Positions 35,177 to 44,513 of a stretch of DNA of 64,000 bases are shown one piece after another. The DNA is from DASXRU01 sp034665305. GTDB taxonomy: Bacteria > Acidobacteriota > Blastocatellia > Pyrinomonadales > Pyrinomonadaceae. The stretch is taken from NCBI GenBank assembly GCA_034665305.1, contig JAXDFZ010000008.1, forward strand, positions 1 to 64,000. Direction: 5' to 3'. Under the pieces are notes generated by a model. That model ran no database searches. It was not told the DNA's origin and worked only from the letters and a program-made list of their open reading frames with translations. Position 1 is the first letter of the stretch, and every line of letters starts with the position of its first letter. Position numbers and translations under genes: made by a program.

Positions 35177-36760
35177 ATGATGAAAAACATGAACCGCTCA
35201 CACTTGCTTGAAAAATTCTGCTTGATCGTTGTCGCCGCTGTGGCGCTTTCCTGGCATGGCGCGCTCCCGGCAGCCAACGCACAGGCAAATCGAAATTCCA
35301 AGCCCCTGCCTTCAGCGAGCGCTCAGAAACGCGCTGCCACATTGCGGGCCAGCGATTCCGCGGAAGGTTCGCGAGTCAGCATTTCCGCGGAAGCCTCACT
35401 CGACGAATATGAAGCATACCGGCGGAGAGATCGCTTCTATGTAAAGTTACCTTCAACGGACGTCTCGCAAGCGCAAGCAAATCTCAAAGCGCGAGGTTTC
35501 CAGGATGTGACGGTTCAGAAGAACGGCGCCAATACGGTGCTCTCATTTCATCTGCAGCCAGGAACCACAGCCCGGGTTGATCAAAAAGGAAATCATCTCG
35601 ATGTAGTCTTCACGGCTCCGGGCGGATTCCAGAGCCCCCTGGGTGGTCCTTCAGGATCGAATTCGGCTAATTCCGTTCCGGCAGCTACTCCGAATAACGT
35701 TGTGCCTTCTCCAACGAAGGGACAATCCGCGGCTGGATCCACTACCACTGGCCAGTTGCCTAACAGCGCTGGAAACTCGCCGGCATCCACACAATCTCCG
35801 GCGCGGCCGCTCGCAACGCCAGCCAGTGCGTCCCAAGACACGGGTGATTCCTGGCTAGGGTCAGGAGACTGGCGCAGCCGGTCGAATCATCTCGCGCTAA
35901 TGGCAAGGTTAAACTGGATTCCGATCGCAATCGGCGTATTGGTTGCGCTCTTGTTAATCGCTGTACTCCTTTCTCGCCGAGCCAAAGCCCGACACCGCAA
36001 GGACATTGTCAGTCTGCCGCGGAAACTGAAGAAGAAGGAAGACGCCGCGACGAGCCCAAGCCGAGCCCCAAGTGCGGCAAGAACCGAACAACTGTCGGAG
36101 ATAACACCGGTGAAGGCGGCCGCTCCTGAGGCTTCGTCGCTGAAATCAGATGTGCCTGCTGTTATCCCGACCGCTGAAGTAGCGCACCGCCAAAGAATCG
36201 ATGTCGCGGGAGCACAAGCGGAGGCCAGCAGCATGTTGACTGGGAGTAAACACCAAACACCTGCAACGGTAGACACGAGCGCGCGCGAGGTGATCGCCAC
36301 GGAACTCCTTTCGGCCCTCGCAGGTCGTAATCCGGAACGCCGCGATCGTGCTCGAGAGGCCTTTATCCAAAGTGGTTACTTTGACGATGCTACGAGGGAT
36401 CTTCGAGTGGCAGAGGCGCCTGCGGAGCGAGCCTCCGCGGCTCGTAAGCTTGCGCTGGTGCGAGACTTAGAAGCGACGCCACATTTGATCGCAGCCCTCG
36501 ACGACGAAGCCGCAGAAGTTCGGCGATCTGCAGTTGAAGCGCTGGCGGATTTGCGAGATCCCGTCGCAATTCCGCCGCTGAATGATCTGCTGCGGACAGA
36601 ACGCGACCGGAAGCTGCCACAATCAGTAATCCGTCACGCGATCGAATCCTGCGCGACGGCAGAACACCCAACACCGCCCATCCTGAATTTGCAAGAGTTT
36701 TCCCCGCCAAATATTCCTTCAGCCCCAATCGAACCTGACCGAGAGGTGATCGAAATATGA
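35177..36760 (+). CDS. membrane protein with AMIN-like domain and HEAT repeats (short form)
   Basis: 527 residues with the same plan as the gene before it: signal peptide (about 8-36, ending ANAQA), AMIN-like domain (about 64-155, SRVSISAEASLDEYEAYRRR...FYVKLP), Ser/Thr/Pro-rich linker, TM at about 246-268 (WIPIAIGVLVALLLIAVLL) followed by basic residues, and a cytoplasmic HEAT region (about 375-500). This HEAT region matches only the first HEAT block of the 783-residue protein (compare ERASAARKLALVRDLEATPH with ERASAARSLGDIGASSSLPF). The last four bases overlap the next start (ATGA). Confidence 0.72.
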   Translation: MMKNMNRSHLLEKFCLIVVAAVALSWHGALPAANAQANRNSKPLPSASAQKRAATLRASDSAEGSRVSISAEASLDEYEAYRRRDRFYVKLPSTDVSQAQANLKARGFQDVTVQKNGANTVLSFHLQPGTTARVDQKGNHLDVVFTAPGGFQSPLGGPSGSNSANSVPAATPNNVVPSPTKGQSAAGSTTTGQLPNSAGNSPASTQSPARPLATPASASQDTGDSWLGSGDWRSRSNHLALMARLNWIPIAIGVLVALLLIAVLLSRRAKARHRKDIVSLPRKLKKKEDAATSPSRAPSAARTEQLSEITPVKAAAPEASSLKSDVPAVIPTAEVAHRQRIDVAGAQAEASSMLTGSKHQTPATVDTSAREVIATELLSALAGRNPERRDRAREAFIQSGYFDDATRDLRVAEAPAERASAARKLALVRDLEATPHLIAALDDEAAEVRRSAVEALADLRDPVAIPPLNDLLRTERDRKLPQSVIRHAIESCATAEHPTPPILNLQEFSPPNIPSAPIEPDREVIEI

Positions 36761-38889
36761 GTGCTTATAACTTGCTTTCCGACCTGCGCCAGGCCGGCGT
36801 CGTTGTGAAAGCTTCTGGAAATGATCGTCTGGTAGTAGATGCGCCAAAGGGTGCGTTGACGGCAGAGATGCGCGCAGCATTGGCCGAGCACAAGAAAGAG
36901 CTGCTGGCGATCCTTACTGTGACCGGCGAACAACATGATGCGGCGGCGCCCACGCTCTCCCAGGCACGCGAACTCGCCGCTCCCGTAGCGCCTCCTCCGG
37001 TGATTGGCCGACCTGAATTGGTTAGATCCGCGCCGGCGGAATATCAGCCGGATTCTAAATTGTCCACAGAGCACGGAATTTCGGCGCGCCGCGATGTGTC
37101 GACTGCGGCACAGGAACCAGCCGACAGTATTGAGGACAAGATTCGGCGTCTTGAGCAGGAGGCCGCCCAGCTACGTGCGCAACAAGAAGCTCGTCGTGCC
37201 GAAATCGAAGCGCGCCAGCGTTTGGACGGAGAAATTAAGCGACTAGAAGACGAAGCGAAGAAGGTCGCACTGGCGGAAGAGTCACGGCGTGCCCAGCTGG
37301 AAACGGAACGCGCCGCACAGGCCGAGCGCTGGCAAGCAGAGGCGGCGGCGCAACGAAAGGCGGCCGAGGAAGCCGAGTTACGACAAGCTGAAGAAGAACG
37401 GCGAGCCGCGCAACTTGAGGCGCGCCGGCATGCTGAAGAAGAGATTGCCCGTCGTCGTTCTGAGGAAGAGATCCGAAAGGTCGAGGAACAACTTGCAAGC
37501 TTGCGAGCTGATGAAGTGAACCGCCGATCAGAAGTAACGGCGCGTTGGCAGGCGGAAGATGAACGTTGGCGAGCCGAGTTGGAAACTCGCAAGGCAGCGG
37601 ACGAACAGGCGGCGCGTCAATTCGCAGAAAACGAGCGGCAGCGATCGGATTGGGAGGCCAAATCGATTGCTGACGACGAGTTAGCCCGTAATGCTGCTGA
37701 GGCCCGCGCCCGGAGCATAAAGGAACAAGTCGCTGGTTTGCGTGCCGAGCAGGAAAACTACAGCGCCGCCGAAGCGCGCCGGAAGGCAGAAGAAGCGGCG
37801 AACCAAAGAGCGGCCGAAGAAGCGCGCATGCACGCCGAAGAGAATGCACGCGCGGCTGCGGAAGCAGCGGCGCGGGCCGACGAGCAAGCCCGTCGGCAGG
37901 CTGAAGAAGAAGCTCGGGTTGTCGCCGAGGAGCAAGCGAGACGAGAACAGGAAGCCTCCCACGTTGCTGAGCAGGAAGCCCGCTTGCGCGCATTGGAAGA
38001 AGAGCGACAGCACCTTGAACAAGCCCGCGAGGCAGAACTCGCTGCTCGCCCCGCGGAACCGGAATGGTTTCAGGTTAACGTAAATGACGACAAGGATGAG
38101 GTCCCAGGTAGCGGTGCGCCGCTAACCTTGCCGGCACTTGAGGCCAAGGCGGAGTCAGAGGGCACCTTCATTGACTATCAGGAATTTGAGGCCGGAGTGC
38201 AATTGCATCCGACCGCGAATTTCCCTTCGGGCAAGAATCCTTCGAGGGACTTTCAGTTACTGGAAGCGGATCCTGCGGAACCTTCGGGAGAAGGAGCGGC
38301 TGCAACCTTACCAAACGCAACCCTGAGCATGCTGGGAAGTGAAAGCGTCAACGAGCGCTGTGCGGCCGTTACCGCCCTACCTCAGGTTGGCGGCGAAGAT
38401 GCTTTTACGCATATCTCTGGTGCTTTCGACGATCCGGCGGTAGAAGTACGAAACGCCGCTGCCCGCGCCATGTTTAGTTTTCAATCGGACCGGGCGGCTT
38501 CATTCACACGCGCCCTGCGCGAAGGCACGCCGGAGCGTCGGCGCAGAATTGGCGCCGCGCTGGCGTCGTCCGGATTAGCAACTGAAGCGATCGGGAATTT
38601 GACTGGTGAAAGTCGCGAAAAAACCTACGACGCTTTCTCCCTGCTTTTCCTGATGTCCAAGGCCGGCGAAGTTCAGCCATTGCTCCGGGCGATTGAAGAG
38701 CATTCCAACATTGAAGTGCGGCTTGCAGTGGTCAAGCTTCTGGCTCTGAGCGGGCAGCATGACATCCTGCCGGCGTTTCGAAGGCTGGCCGTAAGAGGAT
38801 CCCTGCCACCGGAAGTGCGATCGTCCGTGATGGAAGCGATTTACCAGATTAGCAGCCAGGCCACCGCCGATGCCCATTCGGCGGCGTAG
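36757..38889 (+). CDS. TubC-docking/coiled-coil/HEAT protein
   Basis: 710 residues in three parts. Residues 1-54 (YNLLSDLRQAGVVVKASGND...APKGALTAEMRAALAEHKKE) match the TubC N-terminal docking domain, otherwise known from the ends of NRPS/PKS subunits. Residues about 125-435 are a very long Ala/Glu/Arg/Gln-rich coiled coil. Residues about 520-700 are HEAT repeats whose last 100 residues match the end of the 783-residue protein (KTYDAFSLLFLMSKAGEVQP against QAYEAFSLVSLLAKAGETKP). No signal or TM is seen, so it is cytoplasmic. The start overlaps the stop of the upstream gene. Probably a soluble partner of the two membrane proteins (inference). No NRPS or PKS gene is nearby. Confidence 0.72.
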   Translation: MSAYNLLSDLRQAGVVVKASGNDRLVVDAPKGALTAEMRAALAEHKKELLAILTVTGEQHDAAAPTLSQARELAAPVAPPPVIGRPELVRSAPAEYQPDSKLSTEHGISARRDVSTAAQEPADSIEDKIRRLEQEAAQLRAQQEARRAEIEARQRLDGEIKRLEDEAKKVALAEESRRAQLETERAAQAERWQAEAAAQRKAAEEAELRQAEEERRAAQLEARRHAEEEIARRRSEEEIRKVEEQLASLRADEVNRRSEVTARWQAEDERWRAELETRKAADEQAARQFAENERQRSDWEAKSIADDELARNAAEARARSIKEQVAGLRAEQENYSAAEARRKAEEAANQRAAEEARMHAEENARAAAEAAARADEQARRQAEEEARVVAEEQARREQEASHVAEQEARLRALEEERQHLEQAREAELAARPAEPEWFQVNVNDDKDEVPGSGAPLTLPALEAKAESEGTFIDYQEFEAGVQLHPTANFPSGKNPSRDFQLLEADPAEPSGEGAAATLPNATLSMLGSESVNERCAAVTALPQVGGEDAFTHISGAFDDPAVEVRNAAARAMFSFQSDRAASFTRALREGTPERRRRIGAALASSGLATEAIGNLTGESREKTYDAFSLLFLMSKAGEVQPLLRAIEEHSNIEVRLAVVKLLALSGQHDILPAFRRLAVRGSLPPEVRSSVMEAIYQISSQATADAHSAA

Positions 38890-38920
38890 GCGCTTCTAAC
38901 TAAATCCCGGAAGGGAAGCG

Positions 38921-38963
38921 GACCGTGAGTGGAACCGATTGGTCCATTCACGGTCTTTTTTTG
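38921..38963 (+). terminator. terminator of the HEAT-protein operon
   Basis: An imperfect 15-16-bp stem (GACCGTGAGTGGAACC / GGTCCATTCACGGTC) with a GATT loop is followed by a run of seven T residues. It is a typical rho-independent terminator about 30 bases after the last HEAT gene. Confidence 0.9.
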
Positions 38964-39014
38964 TTAATGCGCATCGTGCCCACGTTTTTCAGCGTCAGAA
39001 GTCCCCCTTTTTGT

Positions 39015-39028
39015 TTATTCATGAATAA
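39015..39028 (+). promoter_or_regulatory. candidate operator palindrome upstream of uvrB
   Basis: A perfect 14-bp palindrome, TTATTCATGAATAA, ending 17 bases before the uvrB ATG. Its place and symmetry fit a repressor site, possibly of the DNA-damage response. It is not the E. coli LexA box, and the acidobacterial SOS motif is not known to me. Confidence 0.4.
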
Positions 39029-39045
39029 CGATTAATATTTACGCG

Positions 39046-41034
39046 ATGCCCTTCAAACTTCAGTCGGACTACAAACCAGAAGGTGACCAGCCGCAGGCGA
39101 TCGAGGCGCTGGTTCGCGGACTGGAAGACGGGATAAAGGACCAGGTGCTGCTGGGAATTACCGGTAGCGGCAAAACCTTCACTGTCGCCAGCGTGATTCA
39201 AAAGACGCAACGACCGACGCTGGTGATAGCGCATAACAAGACGCTTGCCGCCCAATTGCATCAGGAGTTTAGATCGCTGTTCCCGGAGAATTCGGTCGAG
39301 TACTTCGTTTCCTATTACGATTACTATCAGCCGGAAGCCTACGTTCCTTCCTCCGACACCTACATCGAAAAGGAAGCGACGATCAACGACGAAATCGATC
39401 GCCTGCGGATGTCGGCGACTCGCGCGCTATTTGAACGTCGCGATGTGATCGTGGTCGCCAGTGTTTCCTGCATCTACGGACTCGGCGATCCGGATGCCTA
39501 CTACGGAATGCTGCTGTTCGTTGAGCCGGGGTTGCGCATTACGCGCGACTTTCTGTTGCAGCGTCTCGTGGAATTGCAATACGAAAGAAACGACATCACG
39601 TTCGGCCGGGGATCGTTTCGCGTGCGAGGTGACGTCGTCGAGGTCTATCCCAGCTACCAGGATGAGGCTTATCGCATTGAACTCTGGGGTGATGAAATCG
39701 ATTCCATCTCTACAATCGATCCGTTGCTCGGGGAAGTTACCCAGAAGCACACGTCGCGGCTTCCTATTTATCCCAAGTCGCACTATGTGATGCCCAAGAG
39801 CACCATCAAGGGAGCAATCAAATCCATCCGCGACGAGCTGGATTGGTGGGAACCAAAACTGATCCAGGAAGGAAAACTTGTCGAAGCCCAACGCCTGCAT
39901 CAACGAACAATGTTCGATCTGGAGATGATGAAGGAAATGGGTTTTTGCCGGGGCATCGAAAACTATTCGCGACACTTGACCGGAAAGAAACCGGGCGAGC
40001 CGCCACCGACTTTGTTGGACTACCTGCCGCGCGACACGATGGTGATCGTAGATGAATCGCACCAGACGATGCCGCAGATTCGCGGCATGTTTAATGGCGA
40101 TCAGGCGCGCAAGCGGACGTTGGTTGAGTACGGGTTCCGGCTGCCGTCCGCGATGGACAATCGCCCGTTGAACTTTCACGAGTTTGAATCGCGCATGGGC
40201 CAGATCATTTATGTCTCAGCCACGCCGGGCCCTTATGAGTTAACAAAATCCGGGGGTGAAGTTATCGAGCAAATTATTCGGCCCACCGGCTTGACTGACC
40301 CTGAAATTGAAGTGCGGCCGGTAAAAGGGCAAATCGACCATCTCCTGGAAGAATGTCGCCTGCGTGCAGAACGCAATGAGCGCGTCCTGGTGACTACGCT
40401 TACGAAACGTATGTCGGAAGATTTGACGGAGTACTTCACCGAAGTAGATGTCAAAGTGCGGTACCTGCATTCCGACATCGAAACTTTGGAGCGCATCAAG
40501 ATCCTGCGGGACCTCCGCCGCGGCGAATTCGATGTTCTGGTCGGCATCAACTTGTTGCGCGAAGGACTCGATCTCCCAGAAGTCTCGCTGGTCGCGATCC
40601 TGGACGCTGACAAGGAAGGCTTTCTGCGTTCGGAACAGTCGTTAATTCAAACCATCGGGCGCGCGGCGCGGAATGCCCGCGGCAAAGCCATTCTTTACGC
40701 CGATCGCATCACGGATTCGATGAAGCGCGCGATCGATGAAACAAACCGCCGGCGGGCGCTGCAGGAGGCTTACAATCTGGAACATGGCATCACGCCGCAA
40801 ACGATTATCAAGCCGATCGAAAGCACGCTTATTACTGCCTCTGAAGCCGACTACTTCAAAGTGCCGCTAAACCTGGATGAGTTTGAGGAATACACCCGCG
40901 ACAACATCGATGCGACGATTACCCGGCTTGAGATAGAGATGCGGGCGCATGCCAAGCGGTTTGAATTTGAACGGGCCGCCGAGCTGCGCGACCGCATCAA
41001 GTATTTGCGTGAACGCGAGCTGCAGATGGCTTAG
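39046..41034 (+). CDS. uvrB: UvrABC system protein B
   Basis: The damage-verification helicase of nucleotide excision repair, 662 residues, of normal length. Walker A is LGITGSGKTF near 36-45, the beta-hairpin region is VSYYDYYQPEAYVPSSDTYIEK near 88-110 (landmark), the DEAD-like box is VIVDESHQT, the late helicase motif is LIQTIGRAARNARG, and a C-terminal UVR domain (FEFERAAELRDRIKYL) binds UvrC or UvrA. UvrB works with UvrA and UvrC, which are not in this window. Confidence 0.97.
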   Translation: MPFKLQSDYKPEGDQPQAIEALVRGLEDGIKDQVLLGITGSGKTFTVASVIQKTQRPTLVIAHNKTLAAQLHQEFRSLFPENSVEYFVSYYDYYQPEAYVPSSDTYIEKEATINDEIDRLRMSATRALFERRDVIVVASVSCIYGLGDPDAYYGMLLFVEPGLRITRDFLLQRLVELQYERNDITFGRGSFRVRGDVVEVYPSYQDEAYRIELWGDEIDSISTIDPLLGEVTQKHTSRLPIYPKSHYVMPKSTIKGAIKSIRDELDWWEPKLIQEGKLVEAQRLHQRTMFDLEMMKEMGFCRGIENYSRHLTGKKPGEPPPTLLDYLPRDTMVIVDESHQTMPQIRGMFNGDQARKRTLVEYGFRLPSAMDNRPLNFHEFESRMGQIIYVSATPGPYELTKSGGEVIEQIIRPTGLTDPEIEVRPVKGQIDHLLEECRLRAERNERVLVTTLTKRMSEDLTEYFTEVDVKVRYLHSDIETLERIKILRDLRRGEFDVLVGINLLREGLDLPEVSLVAILDADKEGFLRSEQSLIQTIGRAARNARGKAILYADRITDSMKRAIDETNRRRALQEAYNLEHGITPQTIIKPIESTLITASEADYFKVPLNLDEFEEYTRDNIDATITRLEIEMRAHAKRFEFERAAELRDRIKYLRERELQMA

Positions 41035-41062
41035 TTCCGCAGTCTGCGGTTGGCTTTGGCAA

Positions 41063-42577
41063 ATGCTGACGAAAACACAACCTGACGAGATCCAGGATTT
41101 TCTGGTCGACGCATCGCATATGCGCGGAGGTCACGCGGAGCGGGTGGCTTTGCCTGAAAGTGTCGATGATGTCGTCGCGTTGCTTGCCGAGGCCAGCGCC
41201 ACGCGGACGCCTGTTACAGTTTCCGGAGCCGGCACCGGCACAGTCGGCGGCCGCGTTCCTTTCGGTGGAATCGTTCTCGCAACTAATCGACTGAATCATA
41301 TTAAGCGCGTCATCCGCGAGCATGATGATGCCGGCCGGGCCATTGTGGAAGCGGGCGTAAGGTTAACCGAACTACAACGCGCTGTGGATGCAAAGGATTT
41401 GTTCTATCCGCCGGATCCCACTGAAGGCAGTTGCTTCATTGGTGGCACGGTGGCCACCAACGCTTCCGGTGCGCGCACTTTCAAGTATGGTTCGACGCGA
41501 AACTACGTTGAGCGGCTGCAGATTGCCCTGGCGACCGGCGATGTGATCGACCTGCGCCGCGGAGAACTGCGGGCAAACTCAAATGGGCAACTTACAATCC
41601 CAGTTTCCACGGGAAGCGCAATCAAGGCCCAGTTGCCGTCCTACCGTATGCCGGCGACGAGAAAACACGCGGCCGCATATTATGTCGATCGCGATATGGA
41701 TGTTCTCGATCTCTTCATCGGCAGCGAAGGCACGCTGGGGGTTGTGGTGGAGGCGGAACTGAAACTGTTGCGCAAACCTCAGGGAGTCATGAGCGGCGTT
41801 GTCTTCTTTCAATCGGAAGAAAGACTATTGGCGTTCGTGCGAGAGGCACGTGCTACCTCCTTGCTGACACGGCAGCGCGGCGAAGATCCAAACGCGGCGA
41901 GTGAAGCCATCGATGCGCGCGTACTGGAATTCTTCGATCGCGAGTCGCTGGGTTTTCTCCGTCAGAAATATGAAACCATTCCGGAAGAGGCAGCGGGCGC
42001 GATCTTCTTCGAACAGGAAACGACGGGGAAGAATGAAGATGCGTTAATGGAGTCCTGGCTGGAGTTGATGGAACGTCATCAAGCGCTCGCCGAGAAGTCA
42101 TGGTTCGCTGTCAACGAGCAGGATCAGACGAAGCTACGCGAATTTCGACATCAACTGCCGGTGCTGATGAATGAATGGTTTGCGCGTTATGGGCAGCAGA
42201 AGGTTTCCACCGACATGGCCGTTCCTGATGAGCAGTTTCCGGAGATGCTGAAGTTTTATCAGGACGCACTGGGCGGCGGTGAGCTGCGTTACACAATATT
42301 CGGGCACATCGGCGACAATCACGTGCATGTCAACATTCTGCCGCGTGACGATAATGAGGCAGCTCAGGCTCGCGAGATCTATTTGAAGTTTATTCGAAAA
42401 GCGGTTGCCCTGGGCGGAACGATCTCCGCTGAACATGGCATTGGCAAGTTAAAGAGCCAATACTTGCGCGAACTTTACGGCGAAGCTCATCTGCGCGAGA
42501 TGGCGGCGCTCAAGCATGCTTTCGATCCCGCCGGCATTTTGGGCCGTGGCAACATGTTCGAGAGCAGTCTGGCGTAA
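41063..42577 (+). CDS. FAD-linked oxidase (GlcD/D-lactate dehydrogenase type)
   Basis: A two-domain flavoprotein of about 504 residues. The FAD-binding type 4 (PCMH) domain includes TPVTVSGAGTGTVGGRVPFGG (landmark near 50-70) and FYPPDPTEGSCFIGGTVATNASG near 113-135. The FAD-oxidase C-terminal domain ends with YTIFGHIGDNHVHVNILP, ISAEHGIGKLKSQYL and FDPAGILGRGNMF. The family oxidises D-lactate, glycolate or other 2-hydroxy acids; the substrate cannot be fixed here. Start placed at ATG 41063, where similarity begins; upstream in-frame codons lie inside the uvrB end. No partner subunits such as GlcE or GlcF are nearby. Confidence 0.9.
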   Translation: MLTKTQPDEIQDFLVDASHMRGGHAERVALPESVDDVVALLAEASATRTPVTVSGAGTGTVGGRVPFGGIVLATNRLNHIKRVIREHDDAGRAIVEAGVRLTELQRAVDAKDLFYPPDPTEGSCFIGGTVATNASGARTFKYGSTRNYVERLQIALATGDVIDLRRGELRANSNGQLTIPVSTGSAIKAQLPSYRMPATRKHAAAYYVDRDMDVLDLFIGSEGTLGVVVEAELKLLRKPQGVMSGVVFFQSEERLLAFVREARATSLLTRQRGEDPNAASEAIDARVLEFFDRESLGFLRQKYETIPEEAAGAIFFEQETTGKNEDALMESWLELMERHQALAEKSWFAVNEQDQTKLREFRHQLPVLMNEWFARYGQQKVSTDMAVPDEQFPEMLKFYQDALGGGELRYTIFGHIGDNHVHVNILPRDDNEAAQAREIYLKFIRKAVALGGTISAEHGIGKLKSQYLRELYGEAHLREMAALKHAFDPAGILGRGNMFESSLA

Positions 42578-42653
42578 AAGGGCCATCAAATTTCAGCAGT
42601 TGACGCTCAGTTACGTTTCCCATTTACGATTTACCATTTACCATTCACCAAAC

Positions 42654-43823
42654 ATGCTTCGTTTCACAACTGCAGGAGAATCCCACGGCCGCGCCCTTGT
42701 GGCGATCGTAGAAGGTCTACCTGCCGGCTTGCCGGTTGATATTGATTTGATCAATCACGAATTGCGTCGCCGCCAGTGGGGCTATGGCCGCGGTGGGCGG
42801 ATGAAGATTGAGGATGACCGCGCCGAGATTCTTAGCGGCGTGCGCCACGGTCTGACCCTCGGATCGCCGGTCGCCTTGATGATTCAGAACAAAGATTGGG
42901 CGAACTGGACCGACGTGATGGCCAGTGAGCCGCGAGTCATCGGCAACGAGAAATCGCGACGTTTGAAACGCCCGCGGCCCGGTCATGCAGACCTCGCCGG
43001 CGGCCAAAAGTTTGCCGCGCGCGATCTGCGCGATGTGCTGGAGCGAGCTTCCGCACGAGAGACGGCGGCGCGGGTCGCCTGCGGAGCGTTGGCAAAGCAA
43101 CTGCTCACGAACTTTGCGGTTGAAATTCGCAGCCACGTGATCCAGCTCGGCGGCATTCCCGATCATCCTTTGGAGTTGCCATGGAAAAAGATCGCAGCAA
43201 TTCCTGAAGACGCGCCGTTGCGGTGCGCTGACTCCAGATTGCAACAGCGAATGGTGAAACTAATTGATAAGAAACGAGCAGCAGGCGACACGCTCGGTGG
43301 CATCTTCGAAGTTGTAGCGCGCGGTGTTCTCCCCGGCTTAGGTTCGCACACTGCGTGGGACCTTAAACTCGACGGCCGCGTGGCCCAGGCCATCATGTCG
43401 ATTCCGGCCGTAAAGGCAGTGGCCATTGGCGCAGGCGCCCAAGCCAGCAGCTTGCCGGGTTCGGAAGTGCATGACGAAATTGGTTACAACGAAGGGACTA
43501 GAGAATTCATTCGAGCTACGAACCGCGCCGGGGGCCTGGAAGGCGGCATCACAAACGGTGAAGAGTTGCGTGTGCGCGGTCACTTGAAACCGTTGTCAAC
43601 TCTGCGACGCGCTTTGCGTTCGGTGGACATCGACACGAAGCAGGAGGAACTGGCCGCCTTCGAGCGTTCGGATATTACTGCCGTTCCCGCCGCCGGTGTA
43701 ATCGGTGAATCGATGTTGGCCCTCGTTCTGGCTGCGGCGATGCGCGAGAAATTCGGCGGCGATAGCCTGGGCGAAATGAAGCGAAACTTTGAAGGCTATC
43801 GCGAACAACTGCGCGGATATTGA
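42654..43823 (+). CDS. aroC: chorismate synthase
   Basis: The last enzyme of the shikimate pathway. It makes chorismate from EPSP and needs reduced FMN. 389 residues. It starts MLRFTTAGESHGRALVAIVEG, the family N-terminus, and carries RRQWGYGRGGRMKIE near 35-49, RPRPGHADLAGG near 105-116, RASARETAARVACGA and the late RSDITAVPAAGVIGE. The frame is open upstream, but ATG 42654 is the clear family start. The upstream bases 42620-42652 contain a simple repeat of TTTACCATT-like units. Confidence 0.97.
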   Translation: MLRFTTAGESHGRALVAIVEGLPAGLPVDIDLINHELRRRQWGYGRGGRMKIEDDRAEILSGVRHGLTLGSPVALMIQNKDWANWTDVMASEPRVIGNEKSRRLKRPRPGHADLAGGQKFAARDLRDVLERASARETAARVACGALAKQLLTNFAVEIRSHVIQLGGIPDHPLELPWKKIAAIPEDAPLRCADSRLQQRMVKLIDKKRAAGDTLGGIFEVVARGVLPGLGSHTAWDLKLDGRVAQAIMSIPAVKAVAIGAGAQASSLPGSEVHDEIGYNEGTREFIRATNRAGGLEGGITNGEELRVRGHLKPLSTLRRALRSVDIDTKQEELAAFERSDITAVPAAGVIGESMLALVLAAAMREKFGGDSLGEMKRNFEGYREQLRGY

Positions 43824-43902
43824 TATTTCGGTTCGAACTGACAAGCCCGGGTTTGGTTGTCTACAATTGAGCCTTTGGAAGAGCGAGGAGTGTTGAATAG
43901 CG

Positions 43903-44418
43903 ATGGCTTTGATGAAGATCGTGACCTGGCCTAATCCGATTCTGGATACACCCGCGGATCCGGTCACGAAGTTTGACGACGGTCTGAAGAAGATCGTCAA
44001 TGACATGTTTGAAACTATGTACGACGCCCCGGGTGTGGGTTTGGCTGCCGTGCAAGTCGGCATTCCGCAGCGGTTGTTCGTCATGGATTGTTCCGGTGGT
44101 AAGGATCCGAGCCAGCAGATCGTTCTGATCAATCCTGAAGTGTTGCATGTCGAAGGTGATCAGGATGGGGAAGAAGGCTGTCTTTCCTTTCCCGGGATCT
44201 TCTTTCCGGTCGAGCGCAGTCTCAGGGCAGTCGTCCGGGCCCACGATGTGGATGGCAACCTTTTCGAGATCGACGGCACGGAGTTGACGGCGCGATGCAT
44301 GCTGCATGAAACCGATCACTGCGACGGCATCGTTTTTATCGACAAGATGTCGACACTCAAGCGCGAGATCGTAAAGCGGAAGATCAGGAAACTGCAAAAG
44401 GCCGGAGAGTGGGGGTGA
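43903..44418 (+). CDS. def: peptide deformylase
   Basis: Removes the formyl group from the N-terminal methionine of new proteins. 171 residues. All three metal-site motifs are present: GVGLAAVQVG (44-53), EEGCLSFPG with Cys93, and HETDHCDG with His135 and His139. The usual bulky residue after HExDH is a Cys here (HCDG instead of HLDG), a mild oddity. fmt lies about 1.8 kb downstream with rocA in between, rather than next to it as in many genomes. Confidence 0.95.
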   Translation: MALMKIVTWPNPILDTPADPVTKFDDGLKKIVNDMFETMYDAPGVGLAAVQVGIPQRLFVMDCSGGKDPSQQIVLINPEVLHVEGDQDGEEGCLSFPGIFFPVERSLRAVVRAHDVDGNLFEIDGTELTARCMLHETDHCDGIVFIDKMSTLKREIVKRKIRKLQKAGEWG

Positions 44419-44513
44419 AGCACAGTGGGCGGTGGGCAGAATGGGAAAGGGCATCGCCTGAACAAAGGTTATTGGTGTGATAGTATTTAGAAAATCATTA
44501 ATTGGAGAGTGAC

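Noticed and set aside
37235..37993. 252-codon antisense frame within the coiled-coil gene
   Set aside because: Repetitive Glu/Ala/Arg codons on the sense strand produce long antisense frames; no supporting signals.
36757..38889. NRPS/PKS gene cluster suggested by the TubC-type domain
   Set aside because: No adenylation, condensation, ketosynthase or carrier domains are present anywhere in the window.
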